Source: Micromonospora rubida (GTDB taxonomy: Bacteria; Actinomycetota; Actinomycetes; Mycobacteriales; Micromonosporaceae). From it: a stretch of DNA of 64,000 nucleotides. Where the stretch lies: positions 186,001-250,000 of the forward strand of contig NZ_JAAALO010000007.1 in NCBI RefSeq assembly GCF_009908295.1, written 5' to 3'. The notes under the pieces were generated by a model that saw only the letters and a program-made list of their open reading frames with translations, did no database searches and was not told where the DNA came from. The first letter of the stretch is position 1. The number at the start of each line of letters is the position of its first letter. Position numbers and translations under genes: made by a program. Of this stretch, positions 41,866 to 50,222 are shown one piece after another.

Positions 41866-42489
41866 CTACCCCGTGGCCGGGGCGCCCGTGAGCCAGCCGA
41901 GTTCGGTGGCCCGGGTCCGGCCCACGCGCTCCGCGAGCCCCCGGGTCTGCGCATCGGACCCGTTGGCCCGCTCGGCGTCGGCGAGCCGCGCGCCCTGCTC
42001 CACGTGCTCGCGCAGGGTCTGCCCGATGGCGTGGTCGAACGCCGGGCCGTGCAGGGAGCGCAGCGCGACGAGGTCGGCGGGAACCACCATCCCGGGCAGG
42101 TCGTGCCCCTCGTGCTCGTTGACCGCAGGGAGCCCGGCCCTGCCGCGCAGCCGCCGCAGGTCGTCCAGCTCCGTGCGTCGGTCCGCCGCGATCCGCCCGG
42201 CCAGCTCGCGGACCCCCTCGTCGGTGCTGCGCCCCGGCACCAGGTCGAGCGCCGCGAGCGCCTGTTCGTTCATCGGGATCATCAGCTGAATCCACGCCGC
42301 GTCGGTGCCACCGAACGTCGCGGTGGCGGCGGTCGGGACGCCGGGGAGCGGGACGCCGGTGGACGGCGCGGTGGGCGGCGCGGCGACGCAGCCGGTCGCC
42401 GACGGCCCGGCGACGAGGAGGAGCCCGACGAGGAGGACGGGGGCCCTCGCCGGCCCGCTGCGGGGCCGGCGAAGGGGAATGACCGTCAC
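41866..42489 (-). CDS. DUF305 lipoprotein
   Basis: This 207-aa protein has a lipoprotein signal (VLLVGLLLVAGPSATGC) and a DUF305 four-helix domain (about 60-205). Characteristic stretches are WIQLMIPMNEQALAALDL, NEHEGHDLPGMV and AFDHAIGQTLREHVEQG. The usual HH pair of MIPHHxxA is replaced by Met-Asn, as in an actinobacterial subgroup, so a copper-type role is doubtful. GTG 42489 overlaps the TGA of the chimeric GH16/DUF1996 frame upstream (GTGA), so translation may be coupled to that remnant; an in-frame ATG at 42510 is an alternative start. Confidence 0.75.
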   Translation of the reverse strand: MTVIPLRRPRSGPARAPVLLVGLLLVAGPSATGCVAAPPTAPSTGVPLPGVPTAATATFGGTDAAWIQLMIPMNEQALAALDLVPGRSTDEGVRELAGRIAADRRTELDDLRRLRGRAGLPAVNEHEGHDLPGMVVPADLVALRSLHGPAFDHAIGQTLREHVEQGARLADAERANGSDAQTRGLAERVGRTRATELGWLTGAPATG

Positions 42490-43106
42490 GGGGTGCCGTT
42501 GACGCCGCACTTGACGACCGGGCGGATGCAGTCCCGCACCCGGCGCTCCATCTCCGCCACCGGCCAGGCGTTGGAGAAGTCGCCGTGCATCGTGAAGCCG
42601 GCGCCGGAGGCGAGCCGGAAGCGGGCCGGGTCACCGTTCGCCGGGCACCGGATCACCTGGCGCAGCTTCGGCACGGGCACCGGGTGGGTGGACGGGCAGT
42701 CGTTGTTGACCGGGTACGCCAGGTGGCTCTGGTGGTTCGTCGAGTCGAGGTCCACCCCGAGAGTCGGTGTCAGGGACATGGGGACTTCCTTTCGGGCCGG
42801 GGCCTCCTGGTACACGCGGATGTAGTCGACGAGCATTCGCGCCGGGAACGGGGCGGTGCCGTCGACCGGCCCGGGGAAGTCGCCGCCGACGGTGAGGTTG
42901 AGGATCAGGTAGAACGGGTGGTCGAAGAGCCACGGCCCGCGGGTCGACTCGACCGTGGCCTTGCTGGCGGTGAAGACCACCTGCCTGTCGATCTTGAAGG
43001 TGATGCCGCCGGGCAGGGTCAGCAGCGCGGTGCCGAGGGCGGCGAGGCGTCGGCTGCGGCCGGCGCGTGCCGGAGGGGTGAGCGGCGGGGCAAGAGTCCG
43101 AAGCAT
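42486..43106 (-). pseudogene. Chimeric remnant: signal peptide, GH16 C-terminus and DUF1996 C-terminus
   Basis: This 206-aa open frame is made of three pieces. It begins with a signal-like N-terminus (MLRTLAPPL...LAALGTALLTLP). Next is the C-terminal quarter of a GH16 enzyme (GITFKIDRQVVFTA, DHPFYLILNLTVGGDFPG, MLVDYIRVYQ). Last is the C-terminal third of a DUF1996 domain (NHQSHLAYPVNNDCPSTHPV, GFTMHGDFSNAW). Neither catalytic core is present, so it looks like the product of deletions that fused two secreted-enzyme genes in frame. AGGAG precedes the ATG, and a perfect LacI-type operator lies about 60 bp upstream, so it may still be transcribed. It overlaps the DUF305 start by 4 bp. Confidence 0.75.
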
Positions 43107-43164
43107 CGGTACTCCTTGGGAGGTGGTGGCGGGACCGACCGGATCAGCGATCGGGGTCCCGGGC

Positions 43165-43219
43165 GGGAGAGCGCTCTCCCATGCCACCCACTCTCGGCTC
43201 TGCCGAACGCGGCTGTCAA
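43165..43219 (-). promoter_or_regulatory. Promoter with the longest LacI-type operator
   Basis: On the minus strand: -35 TTGACA (43214-43219), an 18-bp spacer, a weak -10 GAGAGT (43190-43195), then the perfect 16-bp palindrome GGGAGAGCGCTCTCCC (43165-43180). It drives the GH16/DUF1996 chimera and possibly the DUF305 gene. Confidence 0.78.
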
Positions 43220-43340
43220 TGACCTGCGGATTGATCATTGCCGATGGTGCTGTTTCGAGCCGGCCGCCGGCATCCGGGTCGGCGCCGGGGGATCGGCGAC
43301 CGGCGGGATCCGGCCGCCGACCCGGTGGGGCCGGACGCGG

Positions 43341-44813
43341 CTACGGGGTGACGGCGATGTTGGTCAGGCCGTTGACCGCGTTCGTGACCGTGTTCGAGGC
43401 GTGCACGACGTTGGGGTTCGCCGGGCACTTCGACGTCGAGGAGACGTATACGGCGTACCGGCCGACGCCGCCGAGGTCGGAGGTGTTGCCGCGCCAGACG
43501 TTGCCGCAGCCGTACCCGGTGAGGAGGTTGTGGGTCTCGTAGCCGTTGGCGAACGTGCCCGGCGCGCGGAACGTGCCGGTGTTGCCCTCGACGAGATAGC
43601 CGTTGCCCTTGGCGTCGATCCACGAGTCGCCGGAGTTGGTGCCGGAGATGCCCTGGCCGTCGAAGGTGTTGCCACGGATCACGCCGCCCTCGGTGCCCTC
43701 CTTGATGTCCACGTGCTCGGCCGTCACGCGGGGGCCGATCCGGTTGTTCAGCACCTGCACCCGGTCGGAGCGGTCCATCCCGCCGGAGTTGCCGTGGCAG
43801 CCGAAGTTGGACTGGGCCGAGCCGAGGTAGACCCCCTCGCCGTAGCCGGGCTGCGTCAGGCCCGTGTCGGTGATCACCGAGTTGCGGATGATCCCGTCGG
43901 CGGAGGAGCGGCGGAAGTGCACCGCCTCGTCCTCGGTGTGGTGCACGTACACCCCGTCGATGGCCACGTGGTGGGAGTTGTCCAGCACGATGCCCTTCTT
44001 CGATTCGGCGACCGTGAATCCGGTCAGGTTCCAGTACGGGGCGTCGAACAGCCAGAGCCCGTACCCGGAGTCCCAACCGGCGGTCGGCACCGGGCAGCTC
44101 GGCCCCGTGCCGGCGGGCCCGTCGTTGACCAGCACCGCCCCGCGCGGGCCGGTGAGGGTGATCCGGGACGCGGCGGTCCCGGCCCTCGTGGTCACGAAGG
44201 AACCCCGGTACGTGCCGGCGGCGAGCTGGATCGTCTGCCCCGGCGCCGCCGCGGCGAGGGCGGCCTGGAGCTGGGCGGCGGTGGAGACGTTCACCGTCGT
44301 GCCGGGCGGCGCGGTCGTGGGCGGCGGTGTGGTGGGTGCCGGCGTGGTCGGCGGCGGTGTGGTGGGTGCCGGCGTCGTCGGTGCCGGCGTCGTGGTCGGC
44401 GCGGGGCCGCCACCGGCGCACGGGTTGCCGTTGACCGTGCAGTTGGTGGGATCGCCCGCGCCGCTGACGTTGAAGCCGAAGCTCTCGCTGCCGCCGGGGG
44501 CGATGGTGCCGTTGTAGCCGGCGTTGGTGAACCGGTAGTGCTGGCCGCTCTGGGTGCGCACGGAACTCCAGGAGTTGCTGACGCTGGTCCCGGTGGGCAG
44601 GTCGAACTCGACGGCCCAGGTGGTCACGGCGGCGGCGCCGCCATTGGTGAGGACGTAGTCGGCGCCGTAGCCGCCGGGCCAGGTCGAGGTCTTGACGAGG
44701 CTGGCCGTCAGGCCCCCGGCGGCCAGGGCGAGCGGGGCGGTGCTGACCGCGAGGCCGACGGCGAGGCCGATGGCGCCGGCGGCCAACCATCGATGAGAGG
44801 TCTTCACTGGCAT
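43341..44813 (-). CDS. Secreted CBM2-linker-parallel beta-helix protein (polysaccharide lyase-like)
   Basis: This 490-aa protein has a signal peptide (AIGLAVGLAVSTAPLALA) and an N-terminal CBM2-type cellulose/chitin-binding domain (about 32-130; WPGGYGADYVLTNGG, WAVEFDLPTGT, GGSESFGFNVSG). A Pro-Thr linker made of TTPAPTTPPP-like repeats follows. The rest is a right-handed parallel beta-helix (about 180-490; LQAALAAAAPGQTIQLAAGTYRG, HHVAIDGVYVHHTEDEAVH, VDIKEGTEGGVIRGNTFDG). The fold is that of pectate lyases and related enzymes, but the lyase family cannot be fixed by eye. The start is ATG 44813, with GAAGGG upstream. No LacI-type operator precedes it, unlike its neighbours. Confidence 0.83.
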   Translation of the reverse strand: MPVKTSHRWLAAGAIGLAVGLAVSTAPLALAAGGLTASLVKTSTWPGGYGADYVLTNGGAAAVTTWAVEFDLPTGTSVSNSWSSVRTQSGQHYRFTNAGYNGTIAPGGSESFGFNVSGAGDPTNCTVNGNPCAGGGPAPTTTPAPTTPAPTTPPPTTPAPTTPPPTTAPPGTTVNVSTAAQLQAALAAAAPGQTIQLAAGTYRGSFVTTRAGTAASRITLTGPRGAVLVNDGPAGTGPSCPVPTAGWDSGYGLWLFDAPYWNLTGFTVAESKKGIVLDNSHHVAIDGVYVHHTEDEAVHFRRSSADGIIRNSVITDTGLTQPGYGEGVYLGSAQSNFGCHGNSGGMDRSDRVQVLNNRIGPRVTAEHVDIKEGTEGGVIRGNTFDGQGISGTNSGDSWIDAKGNGYLVEGNTGTFRAPGTFANGYETHNLLTGYGCGNVWRGNTSDLGGVGRYAVYVSSTSKCPANPNVVHASNTVTNAVNGLTNIAVTP

Positions 44814-45188
44814 GGCCCTTCGTTGAGGCGTGCGACTGGTGGGGTGCCCGACCGCTGGCGCCGAGTCAACCCATGGCATCGATACACGTAGTTATACGCG
44901 ACCCCGCGCGCCGACGGCCGGTGCCTGCTCCACTGCACCGCCCGCAGCCGGGCCGCCGGCCGCCAGTGCATCCGCATGCCCCTGGCCAACTCGCTCGTAC
45001 GTGTCCGGGCCGCACCGGTGACGGCGGTCACCGGCGCGGCCGGGCCGCGTGAAAACGGCGTCAAGAAACGGCCCGTCGCCGTCATGGTCGCGTGAAGGAC
45101 CCTGTCCGGACGGCGCCGGAGGCGCTGTGATTGCCCGGCGCGACCGGAAGTCGGTCGCGGCAACCGAGTCGGGTAAGAGGAGTCAGCC
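44814..45188. other. Divergent region between the beta-helix gene and kdp operon
   Basis: About 375 bp with no recognised gene. On the minus strand TATAAC (44891-44896) could be the -10 of the CBM2 gene. Upstream of kdp a hairpin (CGCGACCG...CGGTCGCG, about 45139-45159) precedes the AGAGGAG ribosome-binding site. A KdpE operator was not identified with confidence. Confidence 0.4.
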
Positions 45189-45272
45189 GTGTCTGACGTG
45201 GTGTTCGTGCTGGTGACGGTGGCGCTGTTTGTGGCGCTCACCCTCGTGGTGAGGGGCGTGGAGAAGCTGTGA
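45189..45272 (+). CDS. 27-aa single-helix membrane microprotein, first gene of the kdp operon
   Basis: The GTG at 45189, with AGAGGAG 7 nt upstream, opens a 27-codon frame, VSDVVFVLVTVALFVALTLV then VRGVEKL: one membrane helix with a basic, acid-containing tail. Its TGA overlaps the GTG of kdpF by 4 bp (GTGA), and kdpF in turn overlaps kdpA, so all three are coupled. It is not KdpF, which follows. Comparable microproteins appear before kdpF in other actinobacteria as far as I recall. A role in Kdp assembly or stability is inferred only from position. Confidence 0.7.
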   Translation: MSDVVFVLVTVALFVALTLVVRGVEKL

Positions 45273-45358
45273 GCGCCGTCAACGCCGTCGGCCTGGTGCT
45301 GGCGATCGGCCTGGGTGTGTTCCTGGTGGTCGCCCTGCTGTTCCCGGAGCGCTTCTGA
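45269..45358 (+). CDS. kdpF: KdpF, small subunit of the K+-transporting ATPase
   Basis: This 29-aa single-helix protein (VSAVNAVGLVLAIGLGVFLV then VALLFPERF) ends in the typical KdpF tail of the (Y/F)PERF type. KdpF stabilises the KdpABC complex in the membrane. It overlaps the upstream microprotein by 4 bp, and its TGA shares one base with the kdpA ATG (TGATG). Confidence 0.9.
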   Translation: MSAVNAVGLVLAIGLGVFLVVALLFPERF

Positions 45359-47013
45359 TGAGCACGACAACAGCCGGTGTGCTGTTCATTCTCTCGCTCG
45401 TGGTGGCGCTGGTCGCCGTCCACAAGCCGGTCGGCGACTACCTGTACCGGGTGGTCGCGGGCACCCGGCAGTCCCGCGTCGAGCGGGGCGTCTACCGACT
45501 GGTCGGGGTCGACCCGTCCGCCGGGCAGACCTGGGGCGTGTACGCCCGGGCGGTGCTGGCGTTCTCCGCCGTGTCGATCCTGTTCCTGTACGCGTTCCAA
45601 CGCCTGCAGAACCACCTGTGGCTGTCCCTCGGCTTCGACCCGGTCGTGCCGCACGGGGCGTGGAACACGGCGGTGTCGTTCGTGACCAACACGAACTGGC
45701 AGTGGTACTCGGGCGAGTCGACCATGGGCCACCTGGTGCAGATGGCCGGGTTGGCGGTGCAGAACTTCGTCTCCGCCGCCGTCGGGATCGCCGTCGCGGT
45801 CGCCCTGATCCGCGGGTTCGCCCGCCGCCGTACGGGCGACCTGGGCAACTTCTGGGTCGACCTGACCCGGATCACGCTGCGGGTCCTGCTGCCCATCTCG
45901 GTGCTCGGGGCGCTCGCCCTGATGCTCGGGGGAGTGGTGCAGAACCTGTCCGCCGGCACCGACGTGACCACCCTCACCGGTGGGGCCCAGACGATCACCG
46001 GAGGGCCGGTCGCCGGCCAGGAGGTGATTAAGGAACTGGGCACCAACGGCGGGGGCTTCTACAACGCCAACAGCGCCCACCCGTTCGAGAACCCGACGAC
46101 CTGGACGAACTGGCTGGAGATCTTCCTGATCCTGCTGATCCCGTTCAGCCTGCCCCGGGTCTTCGGCCGGATGGTCGGCCAGAACCGGCAGGGGTACGCC
46201 GTGGCCGCCGTGATGGCGATCCTGGCCGTGGCGAGCGTCGCCCTGACCAACGTCTTCGAGCTGACCGGGCACGGCACGGTGCCGCAGGCGGTCGGCGCGG
46301 CGCTGGAGGGCAAGGAGGTGCGGTTCGACGTGTCGAACTCGGCGACCTTCGCCGCCGCGACGACGCTGACCTCCACCGGGGCGGTGAACTCGTTCCACGA
46401 CTCGTACACCGCGTTCGGGGGGATGATGCCGCTGGTCAACATGATGCTCGGCGAGGTGGCGCCCGGCGGTGTCGGCGCGGGCCTGTACGGCCTGCTGATC
46501 CTCGCGGTGATCACGGTCTTCGTGGCCGGCCTGATGGTCGGCCGGACCCCGGAGTACGTGGGTAAGAAGATCGGCTCACGGGAGATCAAGTTCGCCTCGC
46601 TGTACTTCCTGGTCACCCCGGCGCTGGTGCTGGCCGGCACGGCGGCGGCCTTCGCCACCGGCAACGCCGCGACCGCGCTGAACAGCGGCCCGCACGGCCT
46701 GTCCGAGGTGATCTACGCGTTCACCTCGGCGAGCAACAACAATGGCTCCGCGTTCGCCGGCATCACGGTGAACACCCCGTGGTGGAACACCGCCCTGGGG
46801 CTGTGCATGCTGCTCGGCCGGTTCCTGCCGATCATCTTCGTCCTCGCCCTGGCCGGCTCCCTGGCCCGCCAGGCGCCCACCCCGGCCTCCGAGGGCACCC
46901 TGCCGACCCACCGACCCCTGTTCATCGGGATGGTCGTGGGCGTCACGGTGATCCTCGTGGCCCTGACCTTCCTGCCCGCGCTCGCGCTCGGCCCCCTGGC
47001 CGAAGGGCTGTGA
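45358..47013 (+). CDS. kdpA: KdpA, K+-channel-like subunit
   Basis: This 551-aa protein has about ten membrane helices and four degenerate P-loops as in KdpA. Motifs include VTNTNWQWYSGESTMGHLVQM, IKELGTNGGGFYNANSAHPFENPT, FGGMMPLVNMMLGEVAPGGVG and TSASNNNGSAFAG. Full length for the family. It binds and conducts K+ in the high-affinity KdpFABC P-type ATPase. It follows kdpF with a one-base overlap and precedes kdpB. Confidence 0.97.
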   Translation: MSTTTAGVLFILSLVVALVAVHKPVGDYLYRVVAGTRQSRVERGVYRLVGVDPSAGQTWGVYARAVLAFSAVSILFLYAFQRLQNHLWLSLGFDPVVPHGAWNTAVSFVTNTNWQWYSGESTMGHLVQMAGLAVQNFVSAAVGIAVAVALIRGFARRRTGDLGNFWVDLTRITLRVLLPISVLGALALMLGGVVQNLSAGTDVTTLTGGAQTITGGPVAGQEVIKELGTNGGGFYNANSAHPFENPTTWTNWLEIFLILLIPFSLPRVFGRMVGQNRQGYAVAAVMAILAVASVALTNVFELTGHGTVPQAVGAALEGKEVRFDVSNSATFAAATTLTSTGAVNSFHDSYTAFGGMMPLVNMMLGEVAPGGVGAGLYGLLILAVITVFVAGLMVGRTPEYVGKKIGSREIKFASLYFLVTPALVLAGTAAAFATGNAATALNSGPHGLSEVIYAFTSASNNNGSAFAGITVNTPWWNTALGLCMLLGRFLPIIFVLALAGSLARQAPTPASEGTLPTHRPLFIGMVVGVTVILVALTFLPALALGPLAEGL

Positions 47014-47033
47014 CCACCATGAGGAACGACGAC

Positions 47034-49244
47034 ATGACCCTTACCCCGCAGGCGCCGCACGGTGGGGCCGACCCGGCCACCCCCGGCACGCCCGCCACTC
47101 GGGTTGACCGGGTCGGCGGCGGCCTGCTCGACCCGAGGCAACTGCTGACCTCCCTGCCGGACGCGCTGCGCAAGCTCGACCCGCGCACCCTGTGGCGCAA
47201 CCCGGTGATGCTGATCGTCGAGATCGGCGCGCTCTTCACCACCGTCCTGGCCGTGGTCGACCCGTCGGTCTTCGCCTGGGCGATCACCATCTGGCTCTGG
47301 CTGACGGTGCTCTTCGCCAACGTGGCCGAGGCGGTCGCCGAGGGCCGGGGCAAGGCCCAGGCCGCCACCCTGCGGCAGGCCAAGCAGGACACCGTCGCCA
47401 CCCGGCTGGTCGGTTGGAGCCCGGGCGCCCGCGCCAACGCCTACCACGACGAGGCCGTGCCCGCGCCCGAGCTGCGCCAGGGCGACGTCGTCCTGGTCCA
47501 CGCCGGCGGGATCATCCCCGGCGACGGCGACGTCGTCGAGGGCATCGCCAGCGTCGACGAGTCGGCCATCACCGGCGAGTCCGCCCCCGTCATCCGGGAG
47601 TCCGGCGGCGACCGCAGCGCGGTCACCGGGGGCACCCGGGTGCTCTCCGACCGGATCATCGTCAAGATCACCCAGAAGCCGGGGGAGAGCTTCATCGACC
47701 GGATGATCGCCCTGGTCGAGGGGGCGAACCGGCAGAAGACGCCGAACGAGATCGCGCTGAACATCCTGCTCTCCGCGCTCACGATCATCTTCCTGCTCGC
47801 CGTCGTGACGTTGCAGCCCCTCGCCGTCTTCTCCAAGCAGTACCAGGCCGCCGCGCCGGACACCGGCGCGATCACCGACGCGGGGGTCAGCGGTGTGGTG
47901 CTGGTGTCCCTGCTGGTCTGCCTCATCCCCACCACGATCGGCGCGCTGCTGTCGGCGATCGGCATCGCCGGCATGGACCGCCTCGTGCAGCGCAACGTCC
48001 TGGCGATGAGCGGCCGGGCGGTCGAGGCCGCCGGCGACGTGAACACCCTGCTGCTGGACAAGACCGGCACCATCACCCTGGGCAACCGGCAGGCCGCCGA
48101 GTTCCTGCCGGTCGAGGGGGTCACCGCCGCCGAACTGGCCGACGCGGCGCAGTTGGCCAGCCTCGCCGACGAGACCCCCGAGGGCCGCTCGGTGGTGGTG
48201 CTGGCCAAGAACGACTTCGGGCTGCGCGAACGCGAACCGGGCCTGATCCCGCACGCCACGTTCGTTCCGTTCACCGCGCAGACCAGGATGAGCGGCGTCG
48301 ACCTCACGCCGGACGCGACGGTCGACGGCGGCGTCACCGGGCCCGCGCGGCGGGTCCGCAAGGGCGCGGCGGCGGCCGTGATGAAGTGGGTCCGCGAGAA
48401 CGGCGGCCACCCCACCGAGCAGGTGGGCCAGGTCGTCGACGGGATCAGCGGCACCGGCGGGACTCCGCTGGTGGTGGCCGAGCACGTCGACGGCGAGGCG
48501 GCGCGGGCCCTCGGGGTGATCCACCTCAAGGACGTCGTGAAGGCCGGCATGCGGGAACGGTTCGACGAGATGCGCCGGATGGGCATCCGCACCGTGATGA
48601 TCACCGGCGACAACCCGCAGACCGCGAAGGCGATCGCCGACGAGGCCGGGGTGGACGACTTCCTCGCCGAGGCCACCCCGGAGGACAAGCTCGCCCTGAT
48701 CAAGCGCGAGCAGGAGGGCGGCCGGCTGGTCGCGATGACCGGGGACGGCACCAACGACGCCCCGGCGCTCGCCCAGGCCGACGTCGGGGTGGCCATGAAC
48801 ACCGGCACCTCGGCGGCGAAGGAGGCCGGCAACATGGTCGACCTCGACTCCGACCCGACCAAGCTCATCGAGATCGTCGAGATCGGCAAGCAACTGCTCA
48901 TCACCCGGGGCGCCCTGACGACCTTCTCCATCGCCAACGACATCGCGAAGTACTTCGCCATCATCCCGGCCATGTTCGCCGGCATCTACCCCGGCCTGGA
49001 CACGCTGAACGTCATGCGGCTGGCCAGCCCGGAGTCGGCGATCCTCTCGGCGGTCATCTTCAACGCCCTGGTGATCATCGCCCTGATCCCGCTGGCCCTG
49101 CGCGGCGTCCGCTACCGCCCGGCGGCGGCGTCCAAACTGCTCAGCCGCAACCTGCTGGTCTACGGCCTCGGCGGCATCATCGCACCGTTCATCGGCATCA
49201 AGCTCATCGACCTGCTCATCCAGTTCATCCCGGGGATCTCGTGA
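47034..49244 (+). CDS. kdpB: KdpB, ATP-hydrolysing subunit
   Basis: This 736-aa protein is a P-type ATPase. It shows DESAITGESAPVIRESGGD (actuator region), the phosphorylation motif DKTGTITLGN, and the hinge MVTGDNPQT-like ITGDNPQTAKAIADEAGVDD followed by MTGDGTNDAPALAQADVGVAM. It energises K+ uptake together with KdpA and KdpC. ATG 47034 is chosen because GAGGA lies 8 nt upstream; ATG 47019 and GTG 47010 (overlapping the kdpA stop as GTGA) are alternatives in the same frame. Confidence 0.96.
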   Translation: MTLTPQAPHGGADPATPGTPATRVDRVGGGLLDPRQLLTSLPDALRKLDPRTLWRNPVMLIVEIGALFTTVLAVVDPSVFAWAITIWLWLTVLFANVAEAVAEGRGKAQAATLRQAKQDTVATRLVGWSPGARANAYHDEAVPAPELRQGDVVLVHAGGIIPGDGDVVEGIASVDESAITGESAPVIRESGGDRSAVTGGTRVLSDRIIVKITQKPGESFIDRMIALVEGANRQKTPNEIALNILLSALTIIFLLAVVTLQPLAVFSKQYQAAAPDTGAITDAGVSGVVLVSLLVCLIPTTIGALLSAIGIAGMDRLVQRNVLAMSGRAVEAAGDVNTLLLDKTGTITLGNRQAAEFLPVEGVTAAELADAAQLASLADETPEGRSVVVLAKNDFGLREREPGLIPHATFVPFTAQTRMSGVDLTPDATVDGGVTGPARRVRKGAAAAVMKWVRENGGHPTEQVGQVVDGISGTGGTPLVVAEHVDGEAARALGVIHLKDVVKAGMRERFDEMRRMGIRTVMITGDNPQTAKAIADEAGVDDFLAEATPEDKLALIKREQEGGRLVAMTGDGTNDAPALAQADVGVAMNTGTSAAKEAGNMVDLDSDPTKLIEIVEIGKQLLITRGALTTFSIANDIAKYFAIIPAMFAGIYPGLDTLNVMRLASPESAILSAVIFNALVIIALIPLALRGVRYRPAAASKLLSRNLLVYGLGGIIAPFIGIKLIDLLIQFIPGIS

Positions 49245-50125
49245 TGCGTCTACCCACCTGGCTCGCCCAACACCTCGCCGCCCTGCGCGCCCTGCTCGTC
49301 TTCACCGTCCTGCTCGGCCTGGCGTACCCGCTGGCCCTGGTCGCCGCCGGGCGCCTGCCCGGCCTCGACGCCAAGGCGGACGGCTCGCTCGTCGCCGCCG
49401 ACGGCCGGACCGTCGGCAGCGTGCTGATCGGCCAGTCCTTCACCGACGCCGACGGCAACCCCGTCCCGCGCTACTTCCAGTCCCGCCCCTCGGCGGCCGG
49501 CGACGGCTACGACCCCACCTCCACCGCCGCCTCCAACCTCGGCCCGGAGAGCGTCGTCGACACCCTCGCCGCCGACCCGGCCGAGTCGACCGCAAGCCTG
49601 CTCACCCAGGTCTGCGCCCGCAGCCTTGCGGTCGGCCGACTCGACGGCGTGGACGGGCGGCGGCCGTACTGCACCGCCGACGGTGTCGGCGCCGTCCTGG
49701 GCGTGTTCCACCGCGACGGGCTGACCGGACCGGTCACCCGGGTGGTGAGCGTCAACCAGGCCGCCCCCGCCACGCCGTTCGTCACCACCTACCAGGCAGT
49801 GCCGGTCGAGCTGGCCCAACCCGGCACGGACTACGTCGCCGAGGGCGCAGTGATCACCCCGGTCCGCGGCGACGCCCCCACCGAGCCGGCCGTGCCCGCC
49901 GACGCGGTCACCGCCAGCGGCAGTGGCCTCGACCCGCACATCAGCCCCGCGTACGCCGAGATCCAGGTCGCCCGCGTGGCCCGGGAGCGCGGCGCGGACC
50001 CGGCCGCGGTCCGGCGGCTGGTGGCCGAGCACACCAACGGCCGGGCGCTCGGCTTCCTGGGCGCCCCCGGCGTTAACGTGCTGGAACTGAACCTCGCCCT
50101 CGACAAGCGGTTCGCCGCTCGTTGA
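49244..50125 (+). CDS. kdpC: KdpC, assembly subunit (enlarged actinobacterial form)
   Basis: This 293-aa protein has an N-terminal membrane helix (ALRALLVFTVLLGLAYPLALV) and KdpC motifs: GSVLIGQSFTDADGNPVPRYFQSRPSA, SNLGP, GSGLDPHISPAYAEIQVARVA and LGFLGAPGVNVLELNLALD. It is about 90 residues longer than E. coli KdpC because of an insert (about 118-220) seen in actinobacterial forms. The ATG shares one base with the kdpB stop. Confidence 0.95.
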   Translation: MRLPTWLAQHLAALRALLVFTVLLGLAYPLALVAAGRLPGLDAKADGSLVAADGRTVGSVLIGQSFTDADGNPVPRYFQSRPSAAGDGYDPTSTAASNLGPESVVDTLAADPAESTASLLTQVCARSLAVGRLDGVDGRRPYCTADGVGAVLGVFHRDGLTGPVTRVVSVNQAAPATPFVTTYQAVPVELAQPGTDYVAEGAVITPVRGDAPTEPAVPADAVTASGSGLDPHISPAYAEIQVARVARERGADPAAVRRLVAEHTNGRALGFLGAPGVNVLELNLALDKRFAAR

Positions 50126-50222
50126 ACCCTCCGCCGGGCGGGCCCCGACAGGCCCGCCCGGCGGTCACCGCCACGTTCACGGCCGCGCCGCCGGACGGCC
50201 CGCCCACCGGAAGGACCTGCCC

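Noticed and set aside
44814..45188. Possible ydaO (c-di-AMP) riboswitch upstream of kdp
   Set aside because: No ydaO consensus segments could be matched by eye; only a simple hairpin is visible.
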